17,411 bases of DNA from Beroe ovata (lineage: Eukaryota; Ctenophora; Nuda; Beroida; Beroidae): contig CAMPET010000226.1 of the NCBI GenBank assembly GCA_946803715.1, positions 102,694 to 120,104 of the forward strand, given 5' to 3'. Shown here piece after piece: positions 1 to 7,621 of this stretch. Within the stretch, counting starts at the first letter, position 1. Each line of letters begins with the position of its first letter. A program made the translations under genes and the position numbers. The notes beneath the pieces were generated by a model. That model was given only the letters and a program-made list of their open reading frames with translations, was not told where the DNA came from and did not search any database.

Positions 1-117
1 GAGAGACGAGGGAAGAGGGAGGAGAGACGAGAGACGAGGAAGGATGGAGAAGGGAGGAAAGAGGGAGGAGAAAAGAGAGACGAGGGAGGAGAGAGAGGAG
101 AGACGAGGGAGGAGATA
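1..117. repeat. Purine-rich low-complexity tract
   Basis: Almost every base is G or A, built from imperfect repetitions of units such as GAGAGACGAGGGAG and GGAGGAGAGA. It is a decayed GA-type minisatellite. It starts at the window edge, so its true length is unknown. No coding signal is seen. Confidence 0.9.
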
Positions 118-236
118 GTACTGCATAACTTACGTTGCTCATCGAGTTAAGGGTTGGTTGTGGCACATTTCTTAACTCATTTCTGATGAACGGCTCACCT
201 GTTCTCGATTGATTTTCACTTGCTGCACAGTTTGCT

Positions 237-785
237 TTAAAACCTCGAAACAGCTTCATGATCGTCCCAACTGAAAATTGAAAACGAAATGTGAATGATG
301 AAGTTTTTACACTTACTATAGTATAACATGAATAAAAAGTAAGACTACCGTCGAATATCATTTTACACATGCCTACAGTGACTGTACTCGATCTTTTTTA
401 TTTGTTTTTATGTTTGAATTTACTTTAATTTCCTGATTGAAGATCAAGCATAACTATAAGTTAATACTTACCCTCGTATGACATCTATCAAGGTCTGAAG
501 AACCTGCTCTTTAGCTTCGTTTCCGACTTGACTAGAATTGAGTTTTGAATCTTCCCCTGTCATTTTATCATAATTAATTTCTACAGGAGAATTTACAAAA
601 GGTTAATGAATCTTTACAGTGGTACAGAGTCGGGTATAGAATTTTCAGGTTAAGCCAGGTAAAATAAAAATGGAAAAACTGAATATTATCAATAGTTCTT
701 GTTCTCACTCGTCGGATCCCATAGAACGGGGAACTTTTCAATAGCCTTGCAGAGTTGCTCTACCCTCTTGTCGTCCAGGACTATC
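237..785 (-). CDS. Putative spliced MADF-like protein, partial, three predicted exons
   Basis: Three minus-strand blocks can be joined with good splice signals: 785-709 (donor GTGAGA just after), 580-472 (acceptor ending CTGTAG, donor GTAAGT) and 270 onward (acceptor TTTTCAG). The first block encodes VEQLCKAIEKFPVLWDP, which resembles the start of an MADF (Myb/SANT-like, Adf-1) DNA-binding domain with its hydrophobic helix followed by a P-LWD motif. Joining blocks one and two keeps the frame open through 35 further codons. In the same phase block three ends after 11 codons at a TAA (237-239). The other open frame of block three runs further to donors near 195 or 132 but does not match the phase, so the 3' structure is uncertain. 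Harbinger transposons commonly carry a Myb- or MADF-type accessory protein, and this gene lies just downstream on the same strand as a Harbinger nuclease. No start codon is identified. The MADF call is from a short motif only. Confidence 0.38.
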
Positions 786-911
786 CTGACTTCAATGATA
801 TTATGTTATAATAAATACAAATTTAACTGAAATTCTATGCAAACACAAAACATGCGCAAGCACAACAGTTCAATGGTATACTGAATACTGCTTAGTAGAA
901 AAATTCCTGCA

Positions 912-1502
912 CTAAACACTCTTGGCCACCTCAGCTTCTTTTTTGCCAATGGGTTTTTGGTGAATTAGATAGTTGTGCAAAACAACCGCACCCTCGACTA
1001 TCAGTTTTCCATTTATGGGACTGCAATGAAGGCGGTTTATCAAGCAGCGGAAACGGTTGGCAAGGATGCCAAATGCCACCTCGACAACTTGTCTTGCCCT
1101 CGACAGACGATAGTTGAATATAAGCTGACTTGCACTGAGATTAGTCCCATTGTACGGTTTCATCAAGTGAACATTCAGACCGAATCCGTCATCTCCGATG
1201 AGATGATAGTTAAGAGCATGCTGATCAGTTTCTATATTGTTCAATGGGCTCACTAAAGTATGAGGTTTGGGGATCTTGAGAGGATTGCTGCCTGATGATG
1301 GTTCAAACATCGGTTTCAGGGGAGATCTGTTCCATATACCTGAATCAGACATTCTGCCAGGTGATCCAATGTCGTAAGCTAAAAATTGATAGTCTGCCCC
1401 CACAATTCCCATGAGGATGATCGAGAAAGTCTGTTTGTAATTGTTAAAAGTTGAACCGAATTTTCTTGGCTTTATCATGATGACATGCTTGCCGTCAATA
1501 CT
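912..1502 (-). CDS. PIF/Harbinger DDE transposase, C-terminal exon
   Basis: This is the nuclease half of a PIF/Harbinger (DDE_Tnp_4, HARBI1-like) transposase, which cuts and rejoins transposon ends in the nucleus. From the first Met at 1478 there are 188 residues. The open frame extends upstream to about 1502 and adds IDGKHVI, the usual motif for the first catalytic Asp (codon 1494-1496). Further motifs are AYDIGSPGRMSDSGIWN (residues 34-50), GDDGF (second catalytic Asp at about 96) and FNYRLSRARQVVEVAFGILA with the catalytic Glu at about 133. The protein ends with a natural TAA at 912-914. A full transposase is usually about 350-450 residues, so the N-terminal half is missing; a splice acceptor-like AG just before 1502 suggests this is the last exon. 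No terminal inverted repeats or 3-bp target duplications were found. The triad appears intact in this exon. Confidence 0.85.
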   Translation of the reverse strand, partial: SIDGKHVIMIKPRKFGSTFNNYKQTFSIILMGIVGADYQFLAYDIGSPGRMSDSGIWNRSPLKPMFEPSSGSNPLKIPKPHTLVSPLNNIETDQHALNYHLIGDDGFGLNVHLMKPYNGTNLSASQLIFNYRLSRARQVVEVAFGILANRFRCLINRLHCSPINGKLIVEGAVVLHNYLIHQKPIGKKEAEVAKSV

Positions 1503-1611
1503 TACTTGCGTTACTTGCGTCTGATTTGTAGAGCTTCTACTGGGTCATCACATTGGTTGTCTGTGACTGCCCTTGCAGCTGGGAGGCCAAGTTTTGTTCT
1601 GTGGTGTTGCT

Positions 1612-2344
1612 CTGAACACAAACAAATGTCACGTGATTACTAATCCTGAGTTGTTTATAGGCAACTCATAGTGACAACACTTGGTCTCCTTGAGATAGGG
1701 TAAACAAACTCGCGTGGTTGCTGCATTGCGTGCACCTTGTTACCATAAATATCAGACTAACGATTCTATCCCTATCAATGATCCATGGTCACCGAGCTTA
1801 ATCTATATTATAATTTGGTTGTTTGTTTGTGTTTATTTACGTCCGTCACGAAATGCACGTGCTGATTTTGAAGTTAAAGTGCGCGTTGCCATGGATACGT
1901 GCTAACTGCTACTACTGTAATAATAGTGAACTGGGTGCCATTCCTGATGATCGTGCTTTGATTACGTTTTAGTTTTGGTTGATGGGATGAATGCAAGTAG
2001 GTTCTGATTCGAGCAAAAGTCAAATTCCTCTTGAGTTGACAGTTGTTGCTTCTGCTTTGCAGTTATTCTTTTCGACTCATGGTAAAATACGATGTTATTT
2101 TCATAAACAATACACTACGAAAATTGAAACGAATAACGAAAGTCGGACAACCGGGCGGACACCATTTTCTGTGCTTATTCGAAGAAATGGCCGAAGTGTG
2201 ATCAAGTGCTCCTTCACAAAATCATTTTTTAAATAGGTTAGTAAGTTGGATTTTGATCACAGGTCATGTTTAGCTGTCGTCTAAAGTAGAATCCTGTTGT
2301 CTTTCCAGAGGGTAGTGTATCACGTCCACTTGGCGGGTTTTCTA
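1612..2344. other. Gene-free stretch
   Basis: Only short frames with no recognisable motif occur on either strand. The 13 bases at about 1789-1801 (CACCGAGCTTAAT) match the left edge of the repeat copy at 5128-5140, which suggests this stretch may be the interior of a longer version of that repeat. Confidence 0.5.
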
Positions 2345-2477
2345 GTTTAGAAATAAATTGATTAAGGTACAAATGAACAAGCTTGGTGCCCATTTACCAT
2401 GGTAACCCAGCAGGGTATCAAGTCGTATGATTCTTCATTTAAACTTCTATAGGACTGGCTATGAACCTAACACTATT
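2345..2477 (+). repeat. Anonymous interspersed repeat, copy 1
   Basis: About 130 bp starting TTTAGAAATAAATTGAT and ending CTAACACTAT is repeated with only a few changes at 5141-5270. It contains the palindromic core TTACCATGGTAA. Copy 1 continues on the right past the point where copy 2 is cut by an N. No coding potential or terminal repeats are evident, and the family is unknown. Confidence 0.9.
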
Positions 2478-3811
2478 GTATACCTCTGACTACTCTATGG
2501 ATCATCTTGATGCTCTTCACTGTCTGACTATCTAGCTGATGTTTTCTGTCCCTGTGCGTTTTCCCGGATAGTGTTGATGTTATGTGGCCTCAACTTTGAG
2601 ATGTTGTTTGATGGATGTAGAGGCTGATGCAGTCGACACTATCTAGTTCCATGTGCTGTGTAGATTCTATGGAAGTACAGCTATGGTTTTCCAAATTCGC
2701 CATCTGTATGTTATTTGACTGTTTCCTGATTGGACTGTTTCCTGATTGTCAGATTATCACAATGACTTTGTCCGAGAATGGTGATGACTGAACACTAATC
2801 AGTGTTCTGGATAGCGCTTAAGCTTCCTCTCACTTAATGGTTTGGTAGATTCAATGATGAGCGAAAGAAACGCAGGAAAATATTGAGCCTTAGTAACTTC
2901 AATTACTTCATCCTCAAAATATTCGTTCCTAAAGATACTGATTCAAAACAACATCACAATATTCGTTAGATGTAGACCATATTTGTCAAATGTATTTGGA
3001 GTCGTTATTATTATTTTTATTGTGAATCACGTTCGACAACTATGGGATGACATCTCTTGTGCGGAATAGAAATCTCTCATACCGACTGTGTGCATGTAAT
3101 AAAGATATCTTTCTGCTTTAACTATTTGCACTTGTGGCCGCAGGGGTGAAAATAATGGACTCATTGATATGATAAACATGCCTTATGTTACCAAAAAATT
3201 GTTCTTTAATTTTAATGAAGTTTGAGGGCTTAATAACCGTTTTGTGGATGATCCTATCTAAGTCATTAATAACCTTTACACAATCTCTAAATCTTAATTT
3301 AATCTTCATATCTTAATTGTGTCTTTGAGGATAGGTGCCTTTAGATGATTAGTAGTATTGCTTCATATTTTCCATGAGCTTATTTAGATGAGTTGTGAGC
3401 GTTTGGCTTACTTGAGCTGTACCGTTTTCAAAATCCATCTCCGAGGAACATAATGAAAGCTCTTGGTTCATATTCCCTATAAATTCTAAGCAACACGTAT
3501 CTAATCTATTCTTGATAGCCTGTGCATGTCCGTGGTTGAAGTAGTGGAGCCATTCTTTTTCTCTGAGTGGGTGGTGGAGACGCAGGAAAAATGTTTGTTT
3601 TCTTATTCTCACTATGATTGATACACCAGTGGCGACAAGTAAGCAATATTATGCTAATAATATGGTCGATAGAACTCCTATTGGTATTGTATTAAACGTA
3701 TAATGCCAAATGATTACAGTAATTAACTCATAGCTTAAATTGGTCATGCAATTTTTACACTATTAAGTTTGATAGTCATATTTGTAGTACTTCCATTGTC
3801 TTGTCCCTCAT
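2478..3811. other. Gene-free stretch downstream of the provirus
   Basis: No convincing gene is seen. A short direct duplication, GACTGTTTCCTGATTG twice, lies at about 2716-2750. Two minus-strand frames (3349-3612, 87 codons, and 3118-3309, 63 codons) lie in the same phase separated by stops and have no motif I recognise. Since the env-bearing provirus ends at 3812 on the minus strand, its 3' LTR should lie in this stretch. There is a purine-rich run, AGATGAGGGACAAG, directly after the env stop, but no second LTR copy is present to define the boundaries. Confidence 0.5.
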
Positions 3812-3992
3812 CTATTTGTAGCAGGCTCCGGCTCTGTAGGAGTATGTTGGCTGATCATCCGCAAAGATGTTGTTGAGTTGCTGGAGATGATTGTACCACA
3901 TGGAATATGGATGTTGGGGCAAAGGTGGTACAGCAGCCACCGATGGTTCGTTTGTTGCAGTGGGGATATCTTCATCTTCCGATTTCTTCAAT
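3812..3992 (-). pseudogene. Envelope cytoplasmic-tail extension, out of frame with the anchor
   Basis: The env membrane-anchor frame stops at 3972-3974, but a different minus-strand frame is open from about 3993 to a TAG at 3812-3814. It is rich in Pro, Gln, Tyr and acidic residues, for example PPLPQHPYSMWYNHL. Upstream of about 4000 this frame has a stop, so it makes sense only as the continuation of the anchor frame after a small indel. This is an inference from open reading and composition. Tyr-containing motifs are common in viral envelope tails. Confidence 0.45.
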
Positions 3993-4320
3993 TTCGATGT
4001 TGTTTACTGACCACGCTTTTGATGTAGGCTGTTCCTCCGTTTCAATCACCTCTTGACCTTTTCCCCGCAGTATCAGAAAAACCACGTTTATGGCTTCTCG
4101 TCTTTGATCATTTTGGTAGCATAGTTTGTAGCCAAGGTATACTAGTAGTGCTGTACCTATTACACATCCAGCTACTATCAGAGGTATGGTGAGTGAGTGC
4201 ATTGGGTCAGTTATGAATCGAGAAAATCCACCCAATGTGTCTAATTTGGCATTAGATTGTTCAATTTCTCGAGAGATGTTCAATAATTCTTCCTGGGGTA
4301 ATTGACCCGGAACTTTTGGA
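3972..4320 (-). pseudogene. Envelope transmembrane region, fragment
   Basis: The frame carries a short membrane-proximal helix (LPQEELLNISREIEQ), then one strongly hydrophobic segment of about 25 residues (LTIPLIVAGCVIGTALLVYL and flanks), then a positively charged stretch with YKLCYQNDQRR. That is the layout of a type I viral fusion protein anchor: ectodomain stem, membrane span, short cytoplasmic tail. It lies on the same strand as, and downstream of, the fusion-peptide-bearing fragment at 5279-6121, about 1 kb away. The gap is filled by a short inverted repeat, a GATA run, a minisatellite and an anonymous repeat copy. There is no Met at the 5' end; coding meaning begins at about 4320, where the GGTGGGTACC repeat begins. 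Assignment to env rests on position and topology, not on a named sequence family. Confidence 0.6.
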
Positions 4321-4321
4321 T

Positions 4322-4412
4322 CACGGTGGGTACCTGAAGGTGGGTACCTGATACTGTGTCGCGCGTTCCGTCTTGGAAATTTTTACGATAGGTACCCACC
4401 TTCAAATTAGTC
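4322..4412. repeat. Short inverted repeat (GGTGGGTACC arms)
   Basis: The arm GAAGGTGGGTACCT at about 4337-4350 pairs with AGGTACCCACCTTC at about 4391-4404, with a loop of about 40 bases. The left arm is partly duplicated in tandem (GGTGGGTACCTGAA, then GGTGGGTACCTGAT). It interrupts the env ectodomain frame and could be a small foldback or MITE-like element. Confidence 0.7.
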
Positions 4413-4426
4413 GAACACGCGTACAT

Positions 4427-4448
4427 TAGATAGATAGATAGATAGATG
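4427..4448 (+). repeat. GATA microsatellite
   Basis: About five perfect copies of TAGA/GATA in a row, next to a near-palindromic hairpin (CGGAAGCTTATAAAGCATCCG at about 4450-4470) and followed by a single N at 4476. Confidence 0.95.
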
Positions 4449-4817
4449 ACGGAAGCTTATAAAGCATCCGTAGTGNCTCGATATTTACACCAGATCCCGG
4501 AGAGAATCTCCCGAGATTTTTTGCTCAGAAAAAAGTTCAGAGAAGGGGGATTCAGTCCGATCGGATTGAAATCCTGGTTTATTTGTCCGGTGAACTATCC
4601 ATGTCACCATAAATAATTTGGTGAAAAATTAGGAAATGCAACACAAATAGATACACAAAATGAAAGTTGACCAAGTCAAAACTTGCTCTTGCTCGAACCC
4701 CCGTAGCATAGAAGACGGATGGAAGATGGGTGAGCACTTGTTTCATAGAGTTTGATGCTGAATGGGATAATGTATGTGTGGGCATAAGTCTGTTTGCCAC
4801 TTTGGCCAGGCTCCAGT

Positions 4818-5094
4818 GTCATGCAGGTCTAACGCCAGTCTAATGCCGGTCTAACGCTGGTCTAATGCAGGTTTGGCGCCGCTCTTGTGCAGGTTTGGCG
4901 CCGGTCTAATGCCAGTCTAGCACATGTTTTGGGCGGGTCCGGCGCTGGTTTATCGCGGGTCTAGCGCTAGTTCTAATTCCATGAAACTCCATTTACCATC
5001 ATTGCCAGGGGCCAGTCTTATGCACGTCTAATGCCAGTTTAATGGCAGTCTTATGCCGGTTTAATGGCAGTCTTACGCCGGTTTAATGCCTGTC
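4818..5094 (+). repeat. 12-bp minisatellite, two blocks
   Basis: Imperfect tandem copies of a roughly 12-bp unit of the type GTCTAATGCCGG / GTTTAATGGCAG fill about 4818-4979 and about 5010-5094, separated by a short unrelated stretch. Variants are TAACG/TAATG and TTTGGCGCC. It lies in the gap of the env gene. Confidence 0.85.
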
Positions 5095-5127
5095 ATTCCT
5101 TCTGGTGAGATGATGGATGGCATGAGT

Positions 5128-5270
5128 CACCGAGCTTAATTTAGAAATAAATTGATGAAGGTACAAATGAACAAGCTCGGTGCCCATTTACCATGGTAAC
5201 CCAGCAGGGTATCAAGTCGTATGATTCTTCATTTAAACTTCTATAGGACTGGCTATGAACCTAACACTAT
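5128..5270 (+). repeat. Anonymous interspersed repeat, copy 2
   Basis: From 5141 this copy matches 2345-2477 closely and stops exactly at the N at 5271. Its left edge adds CACCGAGCTTAA, which with AAGCTCGGTG about 40 bases on forms a small stem. That left edge matches 1789-1801, so this copy looks like an internally shortened version of the arrangement at 1789-2477. Confidence 0.85.
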
Positions 5271-5278
5271 NCGTCCCC

Positions 5279-6121
5279 CTATTCCCCTTGTTGAGGATAC
5301 ACTAATATTTCATCAATCTTCTTGAGAATATCATAAACTTGCTGAGCATACAAAATGGTCGATCTGTTGCATTCAACCACTTTTGACAGGGTTTCTATGT
5401 CTCTGCTTATGTCTGCAGTGTAGCCCAAGATTTTGCTTTGTGAATTCTGAATCTTGTTCTGTCTCTCGTTTGTGGATTGCAGTTCATCATTAGTTGCTTC
5501 TAAATCGTCTGTGATTTCATTGAGGTAGTTTTTCACCTCATTGATTTGAATTCTATTATCTATGGAAAGACCCAATGCTGCTGCTGATGCAGCTAGCGCA
5601 GTGGCTGCCATGGCAGTACCTATGAATCTCTTCTTTCTCTTGTGTTTCTTGACTTGATTTTGGCAAATTAATCCTCCTATCCATTTGCATAGTTCATATT
5701 TTCTCACTCTACTTGTAGGATTCAGGATCTGTGTCAAGACGTCATCCTAATGCTTGATTTTGCTTTGGTAGCCTTCCTTGATGGGAATAAATGCTTCTGA
5801 GCAGTTTGCCGGAAAGTTAAAATCTTCTATGCTGGGGATTTTGATCACCACACTCATCAAGTCGATGGAAGAATATGAGATCATGGTTCCTTTTTCGTCC
5901 ATGACCATTCCTCGATCGGCTAGAACTTTGCAGCTGATTTCGTCCTGCTGATTATTAGGATCGGTTGTGATCGTTTCTCGAGGAGATGTACTGGATTTTG
6001 ATGTATGAAGGTCCCCATATTGTCCCCATCTGTAGTCAATGGCGTCTTTAAGGTTGACTTCCGTAACATAGGGAGCTCCAGCTGCAGCTATGGTATCTGT
6101 ATTGAACAGCATGCTATCCAT
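5279..6121 (-). pseudogene. Envelope-like gene with fusion-protein architecture, one internal stop
   Basis: One minus-strand frame runs from the Met at 6121 to the TAG at 5279, broken once by an in-frame TAG at 5747-5749. The first part (124 residues) contains Cys residues and a candidate glycosylation site (NCS). The second part has a polybasic, furin-like site (KHKRKKR), directly followed by a hydrophobic Gly/Ala-rich segment starting FIGTAMAATALAASAAALG and then about 60 residues of polar heptad-like helix (EVKNYLNEITDDLEATND and on). Cleavage site, fusion peptide and coiled coil in that order are the hallmark of class I viral fusion proteins. It sits behind pol on the same strand, as env does in errantivirus-like Gypsy elements. 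No clear signal peptide is seen after the Met at 6121, so the real 5' end, possibly spliced, is missing. The frame ends next to the N at 5271, where a repeat copy begins. It could belong to an env family I cannot name. Confidence 0.65.
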
Positions 6122-6421
6122 AGCTGACAGCTATTGATTCGATCAAACCAATGAGGAAATGAATTGGCAGATTAATAATGAGTTTTAGAGTGTTGTATGT
6201 TGTAAGAATAAAACTACCGATTGGGTGTCATGACAATATATAGTGGAGAGATAGTCTTATCATTATCCATTCATATTATGTTCTTATGACGGCAATTGCA
6301 AACATGCTTATTTCGTTATTTTGAAATCAATTGGTCAGTTATATTCTATCAATTGTATATCAGAATTACCTGATTAATCATTTATTACATAATTACATAA
6401 CTGCATAGTTTCATTCAGAAG
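6122..6421. other. AT-rich pol-env spacer
   Basis: There is no coding frame of note. It lies between the end of the pol tail and the first env Met on the minus strand, where an env splice acceptor would be expected, but none stands out. Confidence 0.4.
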
Positions 6422-6769
6422 TCAATAATGACGACCACTTCGGGTCGTTCTCACGTGCTCCTCTACTTCCGCGACTTCTTCTTCCTGATTTTCCACTGGG
6501 ATAGTTTCCTCTTCTTGATTTTCCGATGGAATCTCTTCATCTTCATGAATTGTAGGCAGACATTCTTCTTCAGTTTCCTGTTCCACTATGTCTTCTGATG
6601 TTTCCTGATTATTCCTCATCTCATTTTCTAATGACTCAATTTGCAAGAGTGTGTTGTCGTCCCAATTCCAGTCTTGATCCATTGCTGCTTCTTCCTCTGC
6701 TGTGTCAGTCAATGGCGTGTCTTTAAGCAGAGTGCGCGAGATATACTGTGAGAGTGCTTTGGTTGACAA
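6422..6769 (-). pseudogene. Acidic C-terminal tail of Gypsy pol
   Basis: The 115-codon frame is dominated by Glu, Asp and Gln, with a short internal repeat (IPSENQEEE, then IPVENQEEE) and a basic end, RTTRSGRHY. Low-complexity acidic tails ending in an RSGR-type motif are common at the end of Gypsy polyproteins. It overlaps the preceding integrase C-terminal frame (ending at 6709) in another phase, so a frameshift at about 6770 probably separates two parts of one polyprotein. The first residues (MSTKALSQYISR) need not be a true start. Confidence 0.5.
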
Positions 6770-7107
6770 TTGGCATTTTTTGTTCTGTTGTAGTGTACTA
6801 GTGTCTCTTCATATGGCGCTGTAAGGTTCTCTACCTTGTAACTGACATCCGACAACTTGTCAATGATCTTGTATGGACCTTTAAATGGCTTTGCTAACTT
6901 GGGGCTTTTTCGATTTTCATATCTTCCTTTCAGAATCCACACATATTCTCCTACTTCATACGGTTGACCAAAAGCCTTCGGATCATAATGAGTTTTCATG
7001 TACTTCTGTTTTGCTTGTAGTTTGATCTTGGCCTGCTCGTGTATGTCTCCCAGTGTCTCTTCAAGCCAGTTAACATCAGAGGCAAATATCTTTCGCGGTG
7101 TGTACAG
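6709..7107 (-). pseudogene. Gypsy integrase C-terminal domain with GPY/F module
   Basis: This is the DNA-binding C-terminal part of a Ty3/Gypsy integrase. It contains a helical stretch (EETLGDIHEQAKIKLQAKQ), then EVGEYVWILKG and KLAKPFKGPYKIIDKLSDVS, the classic GPY/F motif, and finally a VHYNRTK motif. The open frame extends upstream to 7182, but residues before about 7107 are encoded by the minisatellite at 7110-7250 and are not integrase. The frame ends at a TGA after shifting away from the acidic tail. The expected linker to the catalytic core is lost under two minisatellites and a SINE. Confidence 0.8.
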
Positions 7108-7109
7108 AA

Positions 7110-7250
7110 TCGCGAAATTTGGTGTTTTCCGCGACAAACCGCGAAATTTGGCGTTTTCCGCGACAAATAGCGATTTTTTCAAATTCCCGCGAATAATCGC
7201 GAATTTGTGCGGTTTTCCGGGATAAATCGCGATATTTGAGAGAAATTCAG
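7110..7250 (+). repeat. About 30-bp minisatellite (CGCGAAATTTGG type)
   Basis: Four to five degenerate units of the type CGCGAAATTTGGCGTTTTCC followed by GCGACAAA. The copies become more diverged to the right. It interrupts the integrase coding sequence and creates a spurious N-terminal extension of the downstream frame. Confidence 0.85.
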
Positions 7251-7261
7251 GGATTTAAAAT

Positions 7262-7376
7262 GTTGACCAAACGTTACACAAGTTGACCAGACGCTACAAA
7301 AGTTGACCAAACGTTATAAAACTTGACCAAACGTTACAAAAGTTGACCAAACGTTATAAAACTTGACCAAATGTTA
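7262..7376 (+). repeat. 20-bp minisatellite (GTTGACCAAACGTTACAAAA)
   Basis: About six units of 20 bp. Alternate units end ACAAAAG or ATAAAAC, giving a 40-bp higher-order period. The array stops at the N at 7377. It is distinct from the neighbouring minisatellite. Confidence 0.93.
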
Positions 7377-7379
7377 NCA

Positions 7380-7620
7380 AGCCAGTGACGGTTAAGGAAG
7401 TGTAATCCATACTTTATTTGCCCGAGACTTCGCTGCAATGGGCAGCTCCTCTTTTAACCCTCCCGCACAGTTTCCTGTACGCTCGGCTGAGTGAACCGTT
7501 GGGCTGAATAGGCTTGAGTTATATCTCTCACCCTTAGCTGAGTGGTGCGGTGGCCGGGACTCAAACTCACGGTCTCTCGACTGAAAGTCCTGTGCCCATA
7601 CCACTAAGCCACTCACAATA
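7380..7620 (-). mobile_element. tRNA-derived SINE inserted in integrase
   Basis: On the minus strand the 5' part resembles a tRNA. A box-A-like TGGCTTAGTGG lies at 7601-7611 and a box-B-like GTTTGAGTCCC at 7556-7566, with GAGACC before box B as in tRNA-Asp/Glu type heads. These are the internal RNA polymerase III promoter elements. A body of about 165 bp follows (CACTCAGCTAAGGGTGAG to TAACCGTCACTGGCTT). The integrase frame reads straight into it, producing a hybrid frame down to 7392. The cloverleaf is too degraded for a working tRNA. The 3' tail is hidden by the N at 7377. Confidence 0.72.
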
Positions 7621-7621
7621 C

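Noticed and set aside
975-1256. 93-codon plus-strand frame
   Set aside because: Antisense to the Harbinger nuclease exon.
1714-2236. 63- and 81-codon plus-strand frames
   Set aside because: Short, no homology signal, lying in what looks like anonymous repeat interior.
3118-3612. Two in-phase minus-strand frames as a gene
   Set aside because: Several stops separate them and neither has a recognisable motif; too weak to call.
4579-4800. 73-codon minus-strand frame
   Set aside because: No motif, not in continuity with env, and bordered by a minisatellite.
5279-5737. Integrated RNA-virus fusion gene, based on the Ala-rich fusion segment
   Set aside because: The gene follows Gypsy integrase in the same orientation with an env-like spacing, so a retroelement env is the simpler reading.
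7262-7376. Regular 20-bp repeats as a CRISPR array
   Set aside because: Units are directly adjacent with no unique spacers, in a eukaryotic repeat context; a minisatellite.
7556-7616. Functional tRNA gene
   Set aside because: A and B boxes are present but the box B consensus is altered and acceptor and anticodon stems do not pair; SINE head.
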